The translations under genes were made by a program, and so were the position numbers. The notes below the pieces were generated by a model. It had not been told where the DNA came from, did no database searches, and saw nothing but the letters and a program-made list of their open reading frames with translations. From Euryodendron excelsum (taxonomy: Eukaryota; Streptophyta; Magnoliopsida; Ericales; Pentaphylacaceae), in NCBI GenBank assembly GCA_033060915.1, contig CM065397.1:13072001-13136000 (forward strand): a DNA stretch of 64,000 nt, written 5' to 3'. This document shows, one piece after another, positions 58,264 through 64,000 of the stretch (position 1 is the first letter of the stretch; each line of letters starts with the position of its first letter).

Positions 58264-60399
58264 GTTTCAAGTTTCCGGCGGAGAAAGGGTTGAGGGTGGT
58301 GGTGCAAGGTGAAGCTGCAGAGATGGCTTGGTGGAAATGGAAGACAAAATATAGGGACGAAGGAGGCATTTTTCCACAAGTGCAACAACTAGGAAAGTTC
58401 TCTCTCTCTTAGTAGTATAAATTTTTTCAAATGCGTGTAGGGCATTTGCTTGTTTTTCTATTACTGTATTTCAATTACAAACCACTAATAAAACTGACGG
58501 TTTTTTATGCCAAATTCACATTGCTCTCTCTAACGGGGAAAAAAAAAAATCAGTAGTATAGACATATCCGTCTTTTTTTTATGCATCTTATTTGATATAT
58601 TGCAATATTTTATACTCCATCTTTTAGGTGTCAATATCCTAACTGCATTCCTTTGTGCTACCGAACATTTTATTCTCTCTAGTTCAAGTTATATGTTATG
58701 AGATAGAAAATTCTATAAAAGCTTGGATTTAGCAATTGTTTTTTGAACTTTATTTACTTTTTTTATTCTTATGAGACTTGTTAATTTCCTTTTATTGAGA
58801 GAGAAGAAAGAAAGATTTGAGAAAATATTCAAAGCAACAGTGATGCCACGTTATTTTGTGAATATGATATTACAAACCAATCAAATCATATCAAATGCAT
58901 GTGTTTTTATCCAATTACCTAAAATTAAGAAGTGATTTTCTCCAATACCCCACTAACTTATGACGTGACATAGCGATTAGGATTTTAATATGTTAATTTA
59001 TGTGGTTTGATTGACTTATGATATCAAATCAGTAAAATAATGTGACATTACCATTGCATTAAATATTTTCTCATAAGAGAAAAGGCTTAAATTAACAACA
59101 AAAAAATGGTTGCCAAAAAAAAAAAAAAAGAAGCAGGTAGAGGTTCATTTGAGCTACAAATCAGAGCATACAACGTAGGAAGACTTTAATGATTGAACTT
59201 TCGTAGCAAATGTGAAAGGTATTAAAAATTATTAAGGTTCTAAAATAATAGGAAGTCAAAAAAGAATATATTGGCCAGGACAAAGATTGAGGGCTGGTAG
59301 TGTTTTTGTTTTTACTTACTTGTTTCTATTTTCAAATTTTTTAAAATCTGAAAATAAAGCATCTTTGCTAACTGCTTTTAAACGTATTTGTTTCTAAAAT
59401 TTGAAAATAGTTTTCAGACTTTGAGCAAAGTAATTACACTAAAAATGTGTATGCCCATTGCGTGACACTGAGCCGGTCTTGCATGGGGGGTTTTTGTCAC
59501 CCGCACCTGGTGCTGTGGGGTTCAGCGCCTTGACGGGTTATAGCATGGCCTCGCTGCTTTAGTTTTTCAAAATAAAAAAGTAAAAGTGTGCGCCCACTTT
59601 TTGTTTTCCAAAACAGAATTATTTACAGAATTAGGAATCGATCTTGACTAAATGCACGTATAAAGTAATTTAATAAGAAGTTACACGCTAGAAAGGGAAG
59701 GAAAATATTGGTGAAGAAAAGTCAAGAAACCATGCATGGCTACGATCTGCACGGAAACTAATTGGAGTCTGAGTGGAAATGTGAAGGAAATTGGACATGT
59801 CCGTCGGGTAGCTGAGTGACCGTGTGAAACGTCAATTTGCAATAAAGCAAGAAAAAAGGAGGAAGAAAGAAAGAGAGATGGAATTCTACACTACAAAATT
59901 AAATCATTCTTTTGCAAGATGACGACCCATCTGACCTCATTACAAAAATCTTTAAATCTCTTGTTAATTTTTTTTTCCATTTTTATTACTAAAGAAGATT
60001 ACATTAGTCATCTTAGTTTTAATATTTGATGAGCTGTGAGATTGTTCCATTGCAACTTAAGTTGTTACAATTCAAAATATGAAAAATAGTATTATTCTAA
60101 TGGTGATCTAATATAATATCAGAGTTAAAGCTGGAGGAGGTCTTGAGTTCAAATTATTCATCTTTATTTATTTCTCAACTGCATTTTATTTCTCTCTATC
60201 TTTGTATATTGTATGTCCACGTGCAATACAAAGTTACATGTGAGAAAGAGTATTAGACAGTTAGAGAGTTTGATATGTATTATTGGACCTTTTACCTAAC
60301 TGTTTAAGCTTTTGGAACTAATGGTGTTTCCAACAATCTTATGCAATAAGTTGTCCTTTTTATTTCTTTTCAAAGCTAGTGATTGGGAAACCTTGGCAC
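58264..60399. other. upstream region of the ankyrin gene and intergenic DNA
   Basis: The first 200 bp are the ankyrin gene's 5' leader/promoter side; a related copy of 58264-58430 lies at 60895-61140. The rest is AT-rich. A short stretch (59770-59805, GAGTGGAAATGTGAAGGAAAT core) recurs at 62462-62495. No gene seen. Confidence 0.5.
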
Positions 60400-60649
60400 T
60401 AACCGCTTGTTTGGAACTTGGAAAAGAGAATGGAAAGGAAGGAAAATGTATTACTTTTTCTTTTCCTGTTTAATTCTACCTAGAAGAGAAATGGAGAAAA
60501 AATAAAATAATCTCTCTCTCTCTCTCTCTCTCTCCAATTTCCTTTCATTTTCTTTACAAAACCAAATAGGAAAAGGAAAAACACTTTTTTCTTCCTTTTC
60601 TCTTTTATTTCCTTTCCTTTCCTTTCTCCAAGTTCCAAATAGGCTATAA
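60400..60649. mobile_element. Tourist-like MITE no. 1 with TAA target duplication
   Basis: The element spans 60403-60646 (244 bp). Its ends are CCGCTTGTTTGGAACTTGG and, in reverse complement, TAGCCTATTTGGAACTTGG. The flanks 60400-60402 and 60647-60649 are both TAA, the 3-bp target of PIF/Harbinger elements. The interior is purine-rich on the left arm and pyrimidine-rich on the right, so the whole element can fold back. It contains a (CT)n run. Confidence 0.75.
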
Positions 60650-60894
60650 AATTAATTTTGGCAGCGCAGGCAAGTTTTAATTGTAGCTTTCGTGGTCGTA
60701 ATTCCTGTCTTTCGTGAAGATTTTAGCACAAATCCTTCATTCAATAAAAGTTTTGAAAAGGAATGCATGAATGTTATGAAGGGTTGCTCATTTTCATGTC
60801 AATCACTTGAGTTTTCTTGTTGTCTAAAGGAAAGGTCTATAACAGGACCATCCCGTTTCTTTTTTTCAAATTTTTTTTTAAGAGATATTGTACC

Positions 60895-60926
60895 ACAGCT
60901 TGCCTTGTGGTCCACCGTCCATGTAT

Positions 60927-60984
<58 letters not shown>

Positions 60985-61140
60985 TGGTGTGTGTGAGGTG
61001 AAGTTGCCGACATGGCCTAGTGGAAGAGGAAATATGGGGACAAAGGGGGTATTTTTTTTCCACAACTGCAGCAGCAAGGAAAGCAAGTCTTTTAGGAGTT
61101 TCTTCAAACACGTAAAGGATATGTGTTTGTATATATGCTA
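60895..61140 (-). pseudogene. duplicated 5' end (leader and first codons) of an ankyrin/PGG gene
   Basis: Read on the minus strand, 61140 down to 60895 resembles 58440 down to 58235. Shared blocks include TTCCACAA-TGCA-CA, GTATTTTT/GCATTTTT, GGTGAAG-TGC and the ATG context CTTGATACATGGAC (60920) against CTTGAAACATGGAT (58263). After about ten degenerate codons the similarity stops. A (GA)n microsatellite (60930-60981) has expanded in the leader. No ankyrin coding remains, so this is a truncated tandem duplication. Confidence 0.6.
60930..60981. repeat. (GA)n microsatellite, about 26 units
   Basis: A pure GA run. It creates long artificial Arg-Glu or Ser-Leu open frames on both strands; these are not genes. 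Confidence 0.95.
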
Positions 61141-62201
61141 ATATTTATTTTTGGCTCATCTACACAATTTTATCTAAAGTGGTTCCTCCTATACAAATAA
61201 AAAAGAAAAGAAAAAAGAAAAAAGAAGCAAATAATGCTCTCTATGTATGTGTTAATTAGCCAACATAAATTGAAATATACTTGGTTGTATGGATGCAACA
61301 ATGGTAGAACAAGGGTTTAAGTTGTTAGGGCTCAAAATAGGAGTGAAGGCTTATGTTAAATGCAAGGTATAATGCATACAATGTAGTTTTTCTTTCCTAC
61401 TTTTTTTTTTTATAAATATTATGAATGCTTTATATCACTGCTTTTATCATCGTTATATTTCTTTGCTTATGTGATAATATAAGATTTTTCTTAATTTTTT
61501 ATATAGTTTCTTTCAAGCACATAATCAATCACAAGAATCAAAATAGTAACATAAACAGTGAAAACAAAATTGATGACATATAGTATTTTTGTTTTTTTTT
61601 CTTTTTCTTTTTTTCCGTTAATTGGACTTTCATTATTTTATTAATAAAAAGAAATATGTACTAAGGTCCTAAAAAAATTGAAATAAAAATTCATAGTTGA
61701 TGAGTTGACCAAGGCTGGACAACTCCACGTTTTAGTTCTTAGTTCTCCCTAAACTTGTCCAATACACATGAAGTATAAATAACTATAAAGCATTTGTTGA
61801 GGTTAATCTTTGAAAAAAAAAAAAAAAAAAAAACAGTAGAGTATATGTCCAATCACAGCTAGAAAGGCTACGAAAGTCTTAACGGGAAAGACTCCGGTAC
61901 CTCATGGAGGTTTTGAATGCCGGTACTTCACCCAATTCCAGCCCTAGAATTTGGCAACTATGGTACGGGTCACAGCCTTAGTTATTGCGGGCCATATTTT
62001 TGGTGATTGTTTTTTCACCAAAATCATCTGGCCTTGCCCGTTTTGCAAAGATTCCATTCCAATAATTAATTTTTTTTGTTTTCTTCAACTCAAGGTATAA
62101 GATTTTGCAGAAGTACTGATACCTAAAACGATCAGTTGGATTCGGAAGAAAAATCCTACATTGAAGCATGCATAAAAATAATGATGAAAGAGGCACTGCA
62201 T

Positions 62202-62429
62202 TTAGAGCCAGTTTGGAACTTGGAGGAGGGGAGAAAAACCCGTTTTCACTTTCCTTATTTAATTCTACTTACGAGAGAAAGGGAAAAGCAAGGGGAGAAA
62301 ATTTTTTAAATCACTTACTCTCACTTCTTTCTTTCTTCACTTTTCTTTATTTTTTTTACAAAAAAAAAAAAAAAAAAGTACTTTTCTTTTATTTTTTCTC
62401 CCCTTCCCCAAGTTCTAAACATGCTCTTA
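62202..62429. mobile_element. Tourist-like MITE no. 2 with TTA target duplication
   Basis: The element spans 62205-62426 (222 bp). Its ends are GAGCCAGTTTGGAACTTGG and, in reverse complement, GAGCATGTTTAGAACTTGG. The flanks 62202-62204 and 62427-62429 are both TTA. Same family as the element at 60403-60646, sharing the GTTTGGAACTTGG terminus and the purine/pyrimidine arm asymmetry. Confidence 0.8.
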
Positions 62430-64000
62430 AAGTCTGCATGGAAAAGGCATGGAAGGTCTTTGAGTGGAAATGTGAAGGAAATGAGACATGTCCCTCATGG
62501 AAGGGAAAGCAATACAATGATACGAAGAAAGAGAAATATTTCTACTCTTTTTTATGATCATTTGATGAATTTCTGTGAAGGGATGAGAGTCATGAGACTA
62601 CCCAACCCATTGACCTCCGACTGATTAAATCTTCTTCCTTAATAATTCTTCAATTATTAAGGAAAGCTGTTGCTCTGAAATTAGTGTAGCTAGAAAAGTT
62701 TTTCTCACTTTCATGGTTTCACTTGTTAGTGGGAACAATGCTTTTTTTTTTTTTTCTTTTCTTTTTTGTAATGCTAAATAATTAGATAATTTATATAAAA
62801 ATTATCATAAGAATAATAACGAAACACCAACCATGATAACTCTTAATTATAAAGTGACTGCCACAACAGTTTGGTGAAATCTTCTAAAAGAATTGCATTT
62901 TTTTTCCCAATGTGGTCTAATGGTGATGACATATAAAATTAAGAGTGTCCCTCCACTGTTCATAAATGTTCCAACCCTAGTGAAGGCTGGTTTTGATCCT
63001 AGAACTTGAGATCATTTAGGCTGATGTTATTATTATCAAAGTAATATTGACTTCTTTTAATAGATTGACTATACATAAATTTATGAAATATCACGATAGC
63101 TTCGGTAATGTGGTGAAATGAACCCACAACCACGCTTGTAGTATGGAAAGGAAAATTTTCATGCAATTGCTAATTTCGGGGACTCTTCAAATGTGAAAAA
63201 GGAGCGTGAGTTTGTGGCTACTGTGAAACAATGGATAGCTGAATGCCGTGTTTAGAATCTGAATTTTTTTTTCTCACTTATTTTTTTTTGTCGATCACCA
63301 AATTTTTAATCTAAACAAATCGTTAGTAGTCTTGAAGCAAATCCTCAAGGAATGCAACCAGTGTGCAGGCGTAGTAATGAAAAATGGGATCAATCTCTTG
63401 TTGTCCTGGAAGACCTCCTGAAAAAATATTAGATACTTGACTAATATGTCAAAAGACTCAGGTCGAAAGGAACGTGTAAGATTAATTCTTGTATTCCATT
63501 TCATACTAGAATAATTCAACTAGTGTTTCACACCATATGTTGGGCCCAATAGGACTATAACATAAATCTTTCAAAGTTGATAGTTGATATAGAGAGCAAA
63601 TGTGATATGGTGTTTCAACCATAGTTGTTAATCTCGTTCCGTATTGGCTGATACGGCTTGATATGCACTGCACCACTACTTATACAGTGCAAAGAAGTTT
63701 AAACACCGTACTATAGTTAACTTATCGGCCTGTATCGGACTGTACTGCCCCATACTGGACAATTTAATTTTTTACCTCATTTTTAATTTATCATTGTATT
63801 TATATCAGTTATTTTATTTTGGTGACTTTTAAAATTTTAATATGAATGATTTCTATATTTATAATATATATATATACACACACAACAATGGTTAGAACCT
63901 TTTGATAGTAATTTGTTATATTAAAATATTTAGACCTTTTGTTGGAATGTCATAGATAATAAATATGTGTTTTAAGTATTTTTAAAATATTTGAAACTAA
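62430..64000. other. intergenic to window end
   Basis: AT-rich DNA without a supported gene. Around 63640-63765 there are repeated CGTAT/ATACGG words (for example GTATTGGCTGATACGGC and CGGCCTGTATCGGACTGTA) that look like the end of a degraded repeat, class unknown. Confidence 0.4.

Noticed and set aside
60692..61141. Protein-coding frames over 60692-61141 on both strands
   Set aside because: They are created by the (GA)n microsatellite (Arg-Glu and Ser-Leu runs) and show no protein-like sequence outside it.

Overview
This is plant nuclear DNA, most likely from a eudicot with a large, repeat-rich genome. The evidence is AT-rich intergenic sequence, GT-AG introns reaching several kb, plant-type proteins (a GT47 exostosin-like glycosyltransferase, an ankyrin/PGG membrane protein, a carotenoid cleavage dioxygenase), and plant L1-type LINEs, long LTRs, a TRIM element, hAT and Tourist MITEs. 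Nothing bacterial, viral or organellar was seen. The species cannot be told from the sequence alone.

Layout. 1-4600 is intergenic, with a decayed LINE reverse transcriptase at 1680-2960. A small minus-strand plant gene of unknown function starts at 5844; its last exon was not found. An intact minus-strand GT47 glycosyltransferase (four coding exons, 687 codons) occupies 7055-12737, with a LINE relic in intron 2 and a foldback element in its probable 5' UTR intron. 13960-28590 is a repeat block: a hAT MITE, two solo LTRs of one family (4.4 and 4.9 kb, each with a perfect 5-bp target duplication), and a probable further solo LTR. The exosome subunit gene RRP46 (plus strand, eight coding exons including a 21-nt microexon) runs 28597-39483. 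Its introns hold a solo LTR, a retroposed tRNA-Pro copy and a TRIM-like element. A CCD1-like carotenoid cleavage dioxygenase pseudogene lies at 40543-50839. It is split by a 6-kb antisense L1 LINE and by a second 566-bp insertion, and it also carries stop codons, small deletions and a frameshift. An intact minus-strand ankyrin/PGG gene (three exons, 603 codons) fills 52095-58263. The last 5.7 kb holds two Tourist-like MITEs and a duplicated fragment of the ankyrin gene's 5' end.

The genes do not form a pathway; they are independent housekeeping, cell-wall/Golgi and defence-type genes separated by transposons. I found no new coding system. The most unusual items are the paired giant solo LTRs with a covarying hairpin array, the PBS/PPT-complete TRIM with a repeat-built open frame, the poly(A)-tailed tRNA-Pro retropseudogene, and the layered destruction of the dioxygenase gene.
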